64,000 bases of DNA from Codonopsis lanceolata (lineage: Eukaryota; Streptophyta; Magnoliopsida; Asterales; Campanulaceae): positions 120,913,023-120,977,022 of the forward strand of contig CM028382.1 in NCBI GenBank assembly GCA_013146195.2. The letters run 5' to 3'. The number at the start of each line of letters is the position of its first letter. Positions within the stretch are counted from its first letter, which is position 1. The notes beneath the pieces were generated by a model. It had not been told where the DNA came from and searched no databases. It saw only the letters and a list, made by a program, of their open reading frames with translations. Shown piece after piece: positions 55,480 through 64,000 of this stretch. Position numbers and translations under genes: made by a program.

Positions 55480-56145
55480 GAAGAAAGGTTAGCACAAAAA
55501 AACCCAAAGTTTTTGCTTCCTGCCCCTTTCAAAATAGTCAAAGGCGATGATACTAGTGATTGTAAAGCAATTGCATAAACATAATGTGATTACGGAAAAA
55601 GCGATGAAAAAAGTAATTGCAAAGAAGAAGATTAGGCGATGGTTTCAAAAGCAATCGCAAAACCAATTCAAAAGTAATGGCACTAATGATTGTAAAGTAC
55701 TCGCATAAACATAAGACGATTGATAAAAAAACAATGGAAAAAGCAATCGCGAAAAAGATGATTAAGTGATGGTTTCAAAAACCGTCGCAACCAACAATCG
55801 CAAAAAAGTAATTTTTTAATTTTATTTTCCGGTTTTTATTTTATGTTTTATGAATGTGATAGAAAAACCATCGCTCATCTTTACTCAAATTTTGTGACTA
55901 CAAATGCAATCACTTATTTACAAAAACCATCACATTATCGAACCATTTTCTACGGGACCTATTTTCTTTGCCAATTCCCTCAAAATATCCAAAGGTGATG
56001 GCACTAACGATGGTAAAACAATTGCATATACATTATGTGATTGCATAAACGCGATGGAAAAAGGCAATCGCGAAAGAGAAGATTTGGTGATGGTTTCAAA
56101 AATCATCGCAACATACAATCACGAAAAAGTAATTTTCTAGTAGTG
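55480..56145. mobile_element. Right end of a third, different CACTA element
   Basis: It ends AAAAAGTAATTTTCTAGTAGTG at 56145, the inverse of CACTACTAGAAAATTACTTTTT, a common CACTA terminus. Before it are repeated blocks with GCGATGG, ATCGC and GCAATCGC in both orientations (about 55540, 55670 and 55985), as in CACTA subterminal DNA. No left end was found. The terminal motif differs from the two elements at 23887 and 33747. Confidence 0.65.
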
Positions 56146-56155
56146 GCATTTCTTT

Positions 56156-56175
56156 AACTGGTTGGCATTGATAAA
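56156..56175. repeat. 20-bp target-site duplication, left copy
   Basis: AACTGGTTGGCATTGATAAA, repeated exactly at 62130-62149, directly after the LINE's A-rich tail. It starts 10 bases after the CACTA right end. Confidence 0.95.
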
Positions 56176-56307
56176 TCTAACATAAGAATCAACAATATCC
56201 TCTGAGTTGGTAATTAATTTCTCTCTCTAGAATTTTCTCTCTAGGTTTCTCACGGTTTCAATACCCTTTTAGGGTTTCTTTATCGGCAGCGCCGTTTTGT
56301 CTCCGGC

Positions 56308-57867
56308 ATGGAGGCCCCTCCTCTAATGGCCGATCCCCCTCCTCCGGTCCGCTCTTACGCAACTGTCACTGGGAAACCACGACCAATCCCTGGTGCAAAT
56401 CCGAATTTTTCTCCCGTCCTGGATGCTATCCCTTTGGCTCCCCGACAAACATTGGTTATGGATAATGAACCAGCATGCATGTTCACCCCTTTAGAGGTAG
56501 AGCTATCTGAGCGTTTGCTCAACAATACGATTATTCTAAAGTTTTCGGCAGGCCGTCCTTCCACACATGTAATCCAGGATGAAATTTCGAAGCATTGGAA
56601 TCTCTCTGGATCCTTTGTAGTCGGACTATTAGATCCTCGACATGTAATGGTTCACCTATCATCCAATAAGGATTTTATTCGTGCATTGTCCCGTGAATCT
56701 CATATGATACAAACCTCCATGTATCCTTCCTTTCATTGGTCTCCTGATTTCGCTTTCAAGAAGGATTGTACACGGGTTGCAGTATGGGTTAAGCTTCATC
56801 ATCTTCCTCTTAATTTCTTCAACCCGTCCTTTTTGCAGAGTATTGGCAATTCTTTCGGTCGTTTTCTTCGCGCTGATGAGAAGACATTAGGCTTTTCTAG
56901 ACCTTTCTATGCTAGGGTTTGTGTTGAGGTTGATGTGGCTGAACCTCTACCGACCAGAATTTGGATTGGAGTTGGTAAAGATAAGGGCTTTTACCAATCA
57001 TTGGATTTTGAAGGTAATATTAACTATTGCACTGGTTGTGGTCTGTTAGGTCACATGAAGGAGGTATGTCGTAAAGGTCAACGGCGTGTGGACAATGTGA
57101 ATAAGGGGCAACCTGATATGGTTAATGTTCAAATTAAAAAGGACCCTCAGAATACTATGAATGAGAATATACCACTTAATGAAATCCCAGAAGGCATAGA
57201 CAATGTTCAGAAGGAATCCAGTAAAGAAACGGCCAATAAAACCAATCGTATTGTTCAACGTTGGGAGGTGGTTAAAAAACATAAAGATCAGGCTATTGGG
57301 TTGTCCTCTATGGCAAAAGATAGTAATGGCTGTCCGGTGGATACGGAAGTGATTGACTTGGTAGATTCAGAAAACAATAAGGACGTATTGCATGATGTTA
57401 CTGTTAAGGCTAAGGAGCAGACTGCTCCGGCAAATAATATTGTGAAGCCGGTCGCTACTTCTAATTCATTCGATGTTTTATCAAATATCCCTGAAGAGGC
57501 GTCTCCAACCACTCAAAGGAATGATCATATGGGAGATACCAATCCTAAATCTTCTGATAATATTTCCCCTAGCGCATGGGCTGAAGCTGAATTGATTTCG
57601 TTATGGGATGAAGTTATAAGTAGGAGAACCTGGGAAAAAACTAAGGCCAAATCTCTCAATGGTGCCCAAGACGAAGGATCCTATGATATTGCATCTGCCC
57701 CCTATTTTACAGAAGAAAGCATGGATAAAGTTTCTCTTAAAGCAGATTTTGTACAATATTGTACTGACATGAAGAAGAATCGTAAGAAACCTAAGAATCG
57801 CAAGAAATCTAAAAATGGTCGGACTACTAGGGCTGATACAAAAGCCCAGGAAACACAAGCATCTTAA
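56308..57867 (+). CDS. LINE ORF1 protein: DUF4283 and CCHC zinc knuckle
   Basis: 519 codons, uninterrupted. ORF1 proteins bind element RNA and act as chaperones. The DUF4283 domain spans about residues 60-230 (ERLLNNTIILKFSAGRPST, DPRHVMVHLSSNKDFIRAL, RVAVWVKLHHLPLNFFNPSF, ARVCVEVDVAEPLPTRIWI). A zf-CCHC_4 knuckle CTGCGLLGHMKEVC (CX2CX4HX4C) is at about residue 240. The rest is a polar linker, then a WAEAELISLWDEV stretch and a very basic tail (KKNRKKPKNRKKSKNGR), likely for nucleic-acid binding. The ATG at 56308 is the first in frame after a CT-rich leader. Confidence 0.93.
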   Translation: MEAPPLMADPPPPVRSYATVTGKPRPIPGANPNFSPVLDAIPLAPRQTLVMDNEPACMFTPLEVELSERLLNNTIILKFSAGRPSTHVIQDEISKHWNLSGSFVVGLLDPRHVMVHLSSNKDFIRALSRESHMIQTSMYPSFHWSPDFAFKKDCTRVAVWVKLHHLPLNFFNPSFLQSIGNSFGRFLRADEKTLGFSRPFYARVCVEVDVAEPLPTRIWIGVGKDKGFYQSLDFEGNINYCTGCGLLGHMKEVCRKGQRRVDNVNKGQPDMVNVQIKKDPQNTMNENIPLNEIPEGIDNVQKESSKETANKTNRIVQRWEVVKKHKDQAIGLSSMAKDSNGCPVDTEVIDLVDSENNKDVLHDVTVKAKEQTAPANNIVKPVATSNSFDVLSNIPEEASPTTQRNDHMGDTNPKSSDNISPSAWAEAELISLWDEVISRRTWEKTKAKSLNGAQDEGSYDIASAPYFTEESMDKVSLKADFVQYCTDMKKNRKKPKNRKKSKNGRTTRADTKAQETQAS

Positions 57868-57875
57868 TCTTTTAT

Positions 57876-58560
57876 ATGTCGATAGTTATTTGGAATGCAA
57901 GAGGGGTGTGTAACAAGAAGACTAGAGATCATTTGTGTCTTCTCAAAAGGCTTCATAATCCTTATTTGTTTGTTATTTTAGAACCAAAATCTTCTGGTGA
58001 TCGATTGGGTAAACTTGCTAGGCGTCTTGGATATTTAAAGTATTTGCATGTGAATCCCACTAACATGCATATTTGGCTGCTGTGGGATAACAATCTAGAG
58101 GTTTCCTTAGCTTCAGCCTCTAATCAATATATTGCAATTTATGTCAAGGTTGGTTCAGATTTCGCCGTTTTGGCAACCTTTGTTTATGCGAAGTGCACTA
58201 AGGAGGAACGTAGGGATTTATGGTCTGATCTTATCGCTCTTTCTACTTCAGTGACGGTCCCTTGGCTAGTCAGGGGGGACTTTAATACAATCTCCCATTC
58301 TTCAGAAAAAATAGGTGGTAATCAGTGTGATCAACAAAGTATGGATGATTTTAACAATTTTATGATTCAAGCGGGACTCTCTGATGCATGATATGAGGGT
58401 AGCCGTTTCACCTGGTGTAATAATCACGCTACAGGTCGACGCATTTGGAAACGTTTGGATAGGGTTTTAATAAATGGTTTGTATAAAGCTAATTTACAAG
58501 GCCTTCGAATTCATCATCTTACTTCTACTGCGTCAGACCATTCTCCTCTTTTGATTAATC
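57876..58560 (+). pseudogene. LINE ORF2 N-terminus: AP-like endonuclease, one stop
   Basis: The endonuclease nicks target DNA. IVIWNARGV, LEPKS, TFVYAKC and WLVRGDFNTI give the N, E, Y and D-x-N positions. A TGA at 58389 (after LSDA) interrupts it where TGG (Trp) would be likely. The same frame continues: YEGSRFTWCNNHATGRRIWK, RLDRVLIN and TASDHSPLLI, the last catalytic SDH motif. So one base change separates it from a complete domain. Confidence 0.9.
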
Positions 58561-60183
58561 TTCAGACAGTGTCTAAAAGTAAAGGGGCTTTCAGATTTCA
58601 AAGAATGTGGCTTGACCATCCAGATTTTCTTGGTTTTGTTCAAAATCAATGGTCTCGTGATACTCCAGGCAGTACGATGGAGATTCTTTTTCGAAAGTTA
58701 CAAACGCTGCGAACAACTCTTAAAATTTGGAATTGGAATGTATTTGGGCACGTCCAACGCAATATGGCCACTCAATTAGATGTTATTATCGGGCTGGAGA
58801 ATGAAATGCAGCAAGGAGGCTCTGATCTTACGGCTAGTCTATTAGATTCTACCCGGAGTGGCTATGATCAGCTCGTTAAATGGGATGCTGAATTGTTTCG
58901 TAAAAAATCTTGGCAAAAGTGGCTGGTTGATGGAGATAGGAACAGTGCTTATTTTCATGCGAGTATAAAGGATAGATACCATCATAATAACATCTGCATA
59001 CAGCTGGATGATGGTTCTCTTAGTGATGATTCTTCTTTGGTTGGCAAACAGGCTGTGGAGTATTTTTCTGACATATTTGTATCTAAAAATCATATTATTG
59101 AAGATGCTTTGTTTCATGACATTCCTGTTTCTCTTACAGATCAGGACAATGACTCTCTTTTAGGAATTCCCATGGAAGAGGAAGTTTGGAATGCAGTCAA
59201 GTGTTTGAACCCGGATAGTGCACCTGGTCCAGACGGCTATACAGGTTGGTTCTTTCAAGGCTGTTGGGATGTGATTAAAAAGGAGGTTATTGCTGCAGTG
59301 CAATCTTTGTTTGTAGGTGATGCGCTGCCTAGAGGAATCGCTGCCACTAGCTTAATTCTGATTCCTAAGGTTGCAAATCCAGAGTTGTTAAGTGACTTAC
59401 GCCCAATTAGTCTTTGCAACTTTATATGCAAAATCATGTCCAGAATTTTTGCCATTCGATTGGCAGAGTTTCTTCCCAGATTAATCTCTAAAGAGCAGTC
59501 AGGGTTTGTCAAAAATCGGAATATTCAGGAGAATATTTTGCTTGCTCAAGAGATGGTTCAATGCATTGATAAGAAAGTCCGTGGGGGTAACATTATTTAC
59601 AAGTTTGATATGTCAAAGGCCTATGACAGACTAGAATGAGATTTTCTTCTAAAAGCTCTCCGTGCGTTTGGTTTCAGTTCTGGTAATTGTAACTTGGTTT
59701 CTCAGTTGATTTCCAATATTTGGTATTCGGTTAGAATCAATGGGGTGTCTCATGGTTTTTTTTCCTTCTACTCGAGATGTCCGCCAGGGTGATCCGCTTT
59801 CGCCGCTCCTTTTTATATTAGCGTAGGAAATTCTCTCTATTAACCTTAACAGGACCATTCGGTTTGGCCTATCAACCCCTTTTAACCATGGTCGTGGAGG
59901 AGTTATGGTGTCTCATCTCCTCTACGCAGATGATATGCTTGTTTTTGGCAATTCTAGTAAATCCTCTATTCTGGGTCTTCGGAAGATTTTTACTATCTAT
60001 GAACAAGCTTCGGGTCAGCTTATCAATGTTCAAAAAAGTGGTTTCTATGTTAGTCGACGTTGTAGCAGTCGTCGAATTCAGCAAATAACTCGTTGGTCAG
60101 GTTGTCCTCAACGTTTTTGGCCTATTAAGTATTTGGGTATTCCTTCCTTTATTCCGAGGGCGGGTAAAACAGATGTATTTTGA
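58455..60183 (+). pseudogene. LINE ORF2 reverse transcriptase, interrupted
   Basis: Frame 58455-59639 has KKSWQKWLVDGDRNSAYFHA, LNPDSAPGPDGYTGWFFQGC, LIPKVANPELLSDLRPISLC, EQSGFVKNRNIQENILLAQE and YKFDMSKAYDRLE (first RT Asp). A TGA at 59637 replaces a Trp codon (E-W-D), then a shift near 59765 leads to VRQGDPLSPLLFIL, TAG 59824, and LLYADDMLVFGNS (about 59917-59955), the ADD active site. Thumb motifs SGQLINVQKSGFYVS and IKYLGIPSF follow. Motifs are all present but spread over frames. Confidence 0.92.
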
Positions 60184-61501
60184 GGATCTGGTAGCTAAGG
60201 TGGTTTCTCGTGTTAATGGTTGGCGTTCCATGCTTTTATCTTTTGGCGTGAAACTTACTTTGGTCAAAGCAGTTTTATGCAGTATTCCCATTCATTCCTT
60301 GGCTTCAACTTATGTTCCAAAGTCTATTATTATGCGGATTGAGAAGGCTATGGCTAATTTTATTTGGAGTGCGAAAGGAGAACATCGTATGCATTGGGTT
60401 GCTTGGAATAAGGTCTGTCGCCCTTTTGAAGAGGGAGGTCTTGGCATTCGACCTTTGCAGCAAGTAATGGATTCGCTTCACGCTAAGTTGGCTTGGAAAT
60501 TTATTCAGGGAGATTCTCTTTGGGCTCAGTTTAGCAGGAGTAAACATTTTGTGCATATGGAGAATGGAAATATCCACAATCTGTCACCTACATGGAGAGA
60601 TATTATTTGGCAGTTGGATAAGGTGAGACAATGCAGTAGATGGTTGATTGGCAGAGGGGATATTTCTTTTTGGGATTCTAATTGGTGTGGAGTTCGTCTG
60701 GAAGGACCTTTGCCTCTTGACCGAAATCTTTCTGTTCGTGAAGCATCTCATTTGCTGGATGATTTATGTCTTCTCATTCCGGCATATCTTCATGCGACTG
60801 CTAAGCAATTGCGGTTATCGAATGAGCCGGATAGGCTTATTTGCTCGCTTACTTCAGATGGCGTTTTCCGTTCTTTAATATTCTGGAAGCATTTCAGAAA
60901 TCCTTCCCCAGTGATTCCTTGGGCCAAGAAAGTCTGGCAGCCATGGATTCCCCCCAAGATTAGTGCTTTTATATGGAGGCTTCTTCAATATGCAGTTTCA
61001 GTGGATCGCTGTTTGCAAGTTAAACAGATACAACTGGTTTCTAAATACAAGTGTTGCTCGATTCAGCCCGCTATTGAGTCCATAGATCATCTTTTCTTTT
61101 GGTCCGAAGTAGCCAAGGATTTGTGGACTCGGTTGGCTCGCTGCTTTCGAAAGATGGATCATTATAATAATATGTTGCATTTGTTTGATATTTGGGTTTC
61201 TTCTTCTCTTTGCAGCCATTTAGGGGCTTGTCAACTTGGTATTGTAATGGCTTCTTGCTGGGAAATTTGGAAGGATCGATGCACAGCTGTTTTTGAAGGC
61301 ACTGCTATGTCGACTGATCGAATTTACCGAAACATTGTTAATGTCTTAAGGGATATGATGCTTATTTTTTCTCCCAAAGCGGTTTGTAAAGCTAATGTTA
61401 TTATTGCCATGCAAAGCATCCATCTGCCTATATTATGTCCAGCCTTACATAAAGGTAAGTGGTTGAAATGGTTCCTCCTACAAATGGATTTGTCAAGTTG
61501 A
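60173..61501 (+). pseudogene. LINE ORF2 linker and zf-RVT domain
   Basis: The frame is open for 442 codons: VNGWRSMLLSFGVKLTLVKA, MANFIWSAKGEHRMHWVAW, CRPFEEGGLGIRPLQQ, then zf-RVT WQPWIPPKISAFIWRLLQYA with VSKYKCC and ESIDHLFFWSEVAKDLW, and CWEIWKDRCTAVFEG. It joins the RT by a shift near 60180 and ends at TGA 61499, just before RNase H. Confidence 0.88.
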
Positions 61502-61961
61502 ATACATATGGCTCTTCTATTAATGGGGTTTGTACGTGTGGAGGTATTATTCGCGATAAAATGGAGATTTTGTTAGTGCTTTTTCCTCTCATTATCAGCA
61601 AGGTTCTAATATGAGGGCAGAACTTTTAGCGTTGCGGGATGGTCTGATTCTTTGCCGGGATATGGGTCTATCCAAAGTTATGGTTGAATCTGATTCTTTA
61701 TGCGCAGTCAATGTTTTGGTTCGAAATCACTCAGCCCCGTGGCAGTACGTGTATGTGTTAAGAGAGTGTAAGGCTTTAAGTAAGGATTTTCAATTAGCTC
61801 ATGTCTTCAGAGAACAGAATCAGGTAGCGGATCGGCTTGCAGCGGAAGCTCATTCTCATGGTGCTCAAATGATATACTCCAGTTTCTTGTCTCTTCCTTT
61901 GTCAGTCAAGAAGGCTGTGAAAATGGATATGTTTGGCTTTTACACGTATAGGAAAAAGTAG
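61502..61961 (+). pseudogene. LINE ORF2 RNase H with lost first Asp
   Basis: It starts LNTYGSSINGVCTCGGIIRD, where DG is expected: the codon TAT replaces GAT, so the first catalytic Asp is lost. After a one-base shift near 61560 it continues with MRAELLALRDGLILCRDMGL, VESDSLCAVNVL, HVFREQNQVADRLAAEA and ends at TAG 61959. RVT_3-type RNase H removes RNA from the hybrid. Confidence 0.85.
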
Positions 61962-62129
61962 TGTTTTCCCTTTTTTGATAGCTTTGTATTTCATTTTCGA
62001 GGTCAGGCTCCTCCGTCCTCTCATATATAAGGGCAAGGCTGGTTGTCCCCCTCTAGTTTGTTTTTCCCTCTTTTGATAATAAATATTGCAGGGTGTCGTC
62101 CCTGCTTCATTAAAAAAAATAATAATAAA
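61962..62129 (+). other. LINE 3' UTR and poly-A tail
   Basis: TTTTCGAGGTCAGGCTCCTC, GGGCAAGGCTGGTTGTCCCC and GCAGGGTGTCGTCCCTGCTTC are shared with the LINE at 269-1415 (reverse strand). The GCAGGG-TGTCGT-CCCTGC hairpin (62089-62106) lies just before the A-rich tail. It could be the RT recognition structure seen at LINE 3' ends. Confidence 0.75.
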
Positions 62130-62149
62130 AACTGGTTGGCATTGATAAA
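62130..62149. repeat. 20-bp target-site duplication, right copy
   Basis: Exact match to 56156-56175. Confidence 0.95.
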
Positions 62150-64000
62150 AAGGAAGGCATTTGTCAGCTATGGAGTTGAACCATCCAAAGTATTTAACTG
62201 ATCAAGAGCTACATTCACCAAGACTTGAACTGAAGGAAAACCACAATTCCATCGACTTCAAGTCTTAATTAATTGCATGGTTGTTTCATCAATATGAGAC
62301 CTGGTAATAATAATTGTGATGTAGTCACCATTCTTCACTATAATTGTACTCTTATATACTCAAAATGGTTTGAAAAAGAAAATGGTATTCTAATGAACTT
62401 GGTCCATTGAGCACAAAAAAAGTTAATATTGAAAATCAAGAAAACCTTACCATAAAACTAAATCACTTATCAGCTACGAGCAAAAACTCAGCAGCCAAGA
62501 TTTGTACAATTCCAACTTATAGGGGATAAAAACTTATGCATCTTGACTCAAAACATGAAAGAGTCAATGTTTTTGCACTTGGATTTTGTTCATCCTGGTC
62601 GTCATTGACATTTAGGACTAGAATTGTTTAGGAATTTTACTAGGTTATTATATTTTTTCCAAACCAAAAAATGCTCCCCAACCCAATACTTTGATTGGGT
62701 TCAGGGAAGGGAGTTATTGGGATTGCTATTTTGGAGTTAGTTGTTATTCCCAGAGTTTACTTGTGGTTTGCTGGAAGGCTTATTTACTAGTATTGTCAAA
62801 TGCGAAGGTAAGTATGTGGAATTGGTCACGTGTGTTTGATGCATTTCAGTTCAGTGATCTCTACTTAATTTATATGAATGATCAAAATGTTGCATCAACC
62901 ATTCAAGAAATGAACCAAATTAATGTTTTTGTACACAAACTGAAGTACCTTTGCATTTTTACACGTCCAAGGATATTCTTGTCTGTTGCAAATAGAATAG
63001 ACTAGACAAGCTAAAGTAGACACCTCTCTTCCTTTGGGACAGAAGGACTATATTTTAGTAACCACAAATGCGGCGTGTATGGTACCAGCCGCAGCCGCCA
63101 TAATTAAGGAATACGGCATGGTAATGGTACCACCACGCCACTGGAAGTCGTACAACAAAACAGATCTAAAACTGTCTTAATTGATGTGTTCTTCGAGTTC
63201 TTAGGTGGCATGCAATGGACCTTATAGTTGGAATCATTAGTCTTCCAATAGTGGATTGAGGGAGTTGTATTTGTCTTTCCTGCATTGTATCGAACCAAAA
63301 ATATTTTTTTAAGAGTCTAGTTTTGACTATGGCTGCAATGCTGAGTAGATTTTTTTGTTGTTTGGTTATCGTTCTATATAATAATTGCAGTTAACGGAAG
63401 GAGCTGTATGAGGTGCACTGAAGTCATAAAGGTAAAAGGCAAGTACTATTTTCCATTTTGCAAGAAAAAAAGAGGATGATTTTTGTTCTTTTGTTGTTGT
63501 TTTTTGGATTAGTTTTATGCATGTGTTGATGCACTTTTAGTCGGGAGAATTTATGACCACCTTGAGCAGTTATCCAATTAATAGCCAATACTTTACAATG
63601 ATAGTTCAATAGCAAAAATCGACCTAACAACTCTAACCACAGAAAACAAGATAAAAAATACCTAACAAAAATATAATTATCCATGTCGTTCGCTCAAATT
63701 GCTACCTATTCTAAAATCCTGCCCAAAGTAAAACTACCTCAGACTACTATTGGGAATTTAAACCACAACAACAGTAAATTGTAACACATTTTCTTTTCTA
63801 TAATATGCCTCAATCGTAATGTCATTGACAACATGGCCAAACTTCTATATACAACTTAACAAGCAAAATAATCGAGGTTAAGTGATCACCCATCACTAAG
63901 AACCCAACCCATATTCATTCTCGAACAAAAACATATGTATTCACAACTACTAACTACCCCACATTCCAAATTCGATAACAAACAGAAAAGTACTATGAAC
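62150..64000. other. AT-rich DNA with no recognised feature
   Basis: Open frames (62691-63005 plus; 63104-63298 and 63424-63684 minus) show no family motif, no splice-bounded coding pattern and AT-biased composition. I see no repeat ends or RNA genes. Confidence 0.4.

Larger units (their letters stand above)
56176..62129 (+). mobile_element. Full-length L1-type LINE, mutated, 5954 bp
   Basis: It is bounded by perfect 20-bp duplications and ends in an A-rich tail (ATTAAAAAAAATAATAATAAAA). Order: 5' UTR (56176-56307), ORF1 (56308-57867), ORF2 (57876-61961) and 3' UTR. ORF2 starts 8 bp after the ORF1 stop. Several ORF2 stops and shifts make it inactive, yet ORF1 is intact, so decay is moderate. 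Confidence 0.95.

Noticed and set aside
1..64000. tRNA, rRNA or 5S genes, and organelle DNA insertions
   Set aside because: No cloverleaf boxes, 5S internal control regions or plastid/mitochondrial gene words were seen on reading both strands; this was by eye only.

Overview
This window is nuclear DNA of a flowering plant, most likely a eudicot with a large, repeat-rich genome. It holds no intact host gene that I can support. Nearly all of it is mobile-element DNA: Ty1/copia and Ty3/gypsy LTR retrotransposons (Tat/Ogre-, Tekay- and Athila-like), L1-type LINEs with plant RNase H tails, CACTA transposons, a Stowaway-like MITE and a tiny solo LTR. Broken pieces of host genes (serpin, subtilase, myosin XI) lie among them. 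The plant origin follows from Tat-type gypsy features (G-patch after the protease, a second RNase H, an antisense gene), captured myosin XI and SBT2 subtilase exons, and the DUF4283/zf-RVT/RNase H LINE layout. I cannot name the species.

Layout. 1-1430: 5'-truncated LINE on the minus strand with a 13-bp target duplication. 1470-3110: GGTTCGG-rich repeat, a direct duplication and a 122-bp solo LTR with a CCCTT duplication. About 4290-8331: a copia element with an internal deletion, cut off in its reverse transcriptase by a Tat/Ogre-like gypsy element. 8332 to about 22280: that Tat element, with a 1.84-kb 5' LTR, gag, protease/G-patch, RT-RNaseH-aRNH-integrase and an antisense gene with its own TATA promoter. 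22281 to about 30353: a reversed Tekay-like (probably solo) LTR that contains a 3846-bp CACTA element (23887-27732) carrying a myosin XI exon. 30556-30911: a palindromic 66-bp tandem array. 32545-32890: serpin remnant. 33747-36992: a second CACTA end with subtilase exons.

36993-43650: a Tekay-like element with a 3.8-kb LTR, gag only and no pol; its 3' LTR is cut after 80 bp by an Athila-like LTR (43651). After an assembly gap (43855-43954) come a minisatellite built on a palindrome, a Tat 3' UTR and a second Tat LTR (46105-47913), then the Athila 3' part and its LTR (49218 onward). 50565-52680: LINE fragment. 54259-54498: MITE. 55480-56145: a third CACTA end. 56156-62149: a full-length but mutated LINE between 20-bp target duplications. 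62150-64000: no recognised feature.

The most unusual signal is a shared promoter layout. In Tat, Tekay and Athila LTRs, and in the promoter of the Tat antisense gene, one or more short perfect or near-perfect GC-rich palindromes lie about 60-220 bp upstream of a TATA box. Tekay and Athila, which are separate gypsy lineages, use the same palindrome core. Related palindromes also form the units of two tandem arrays.
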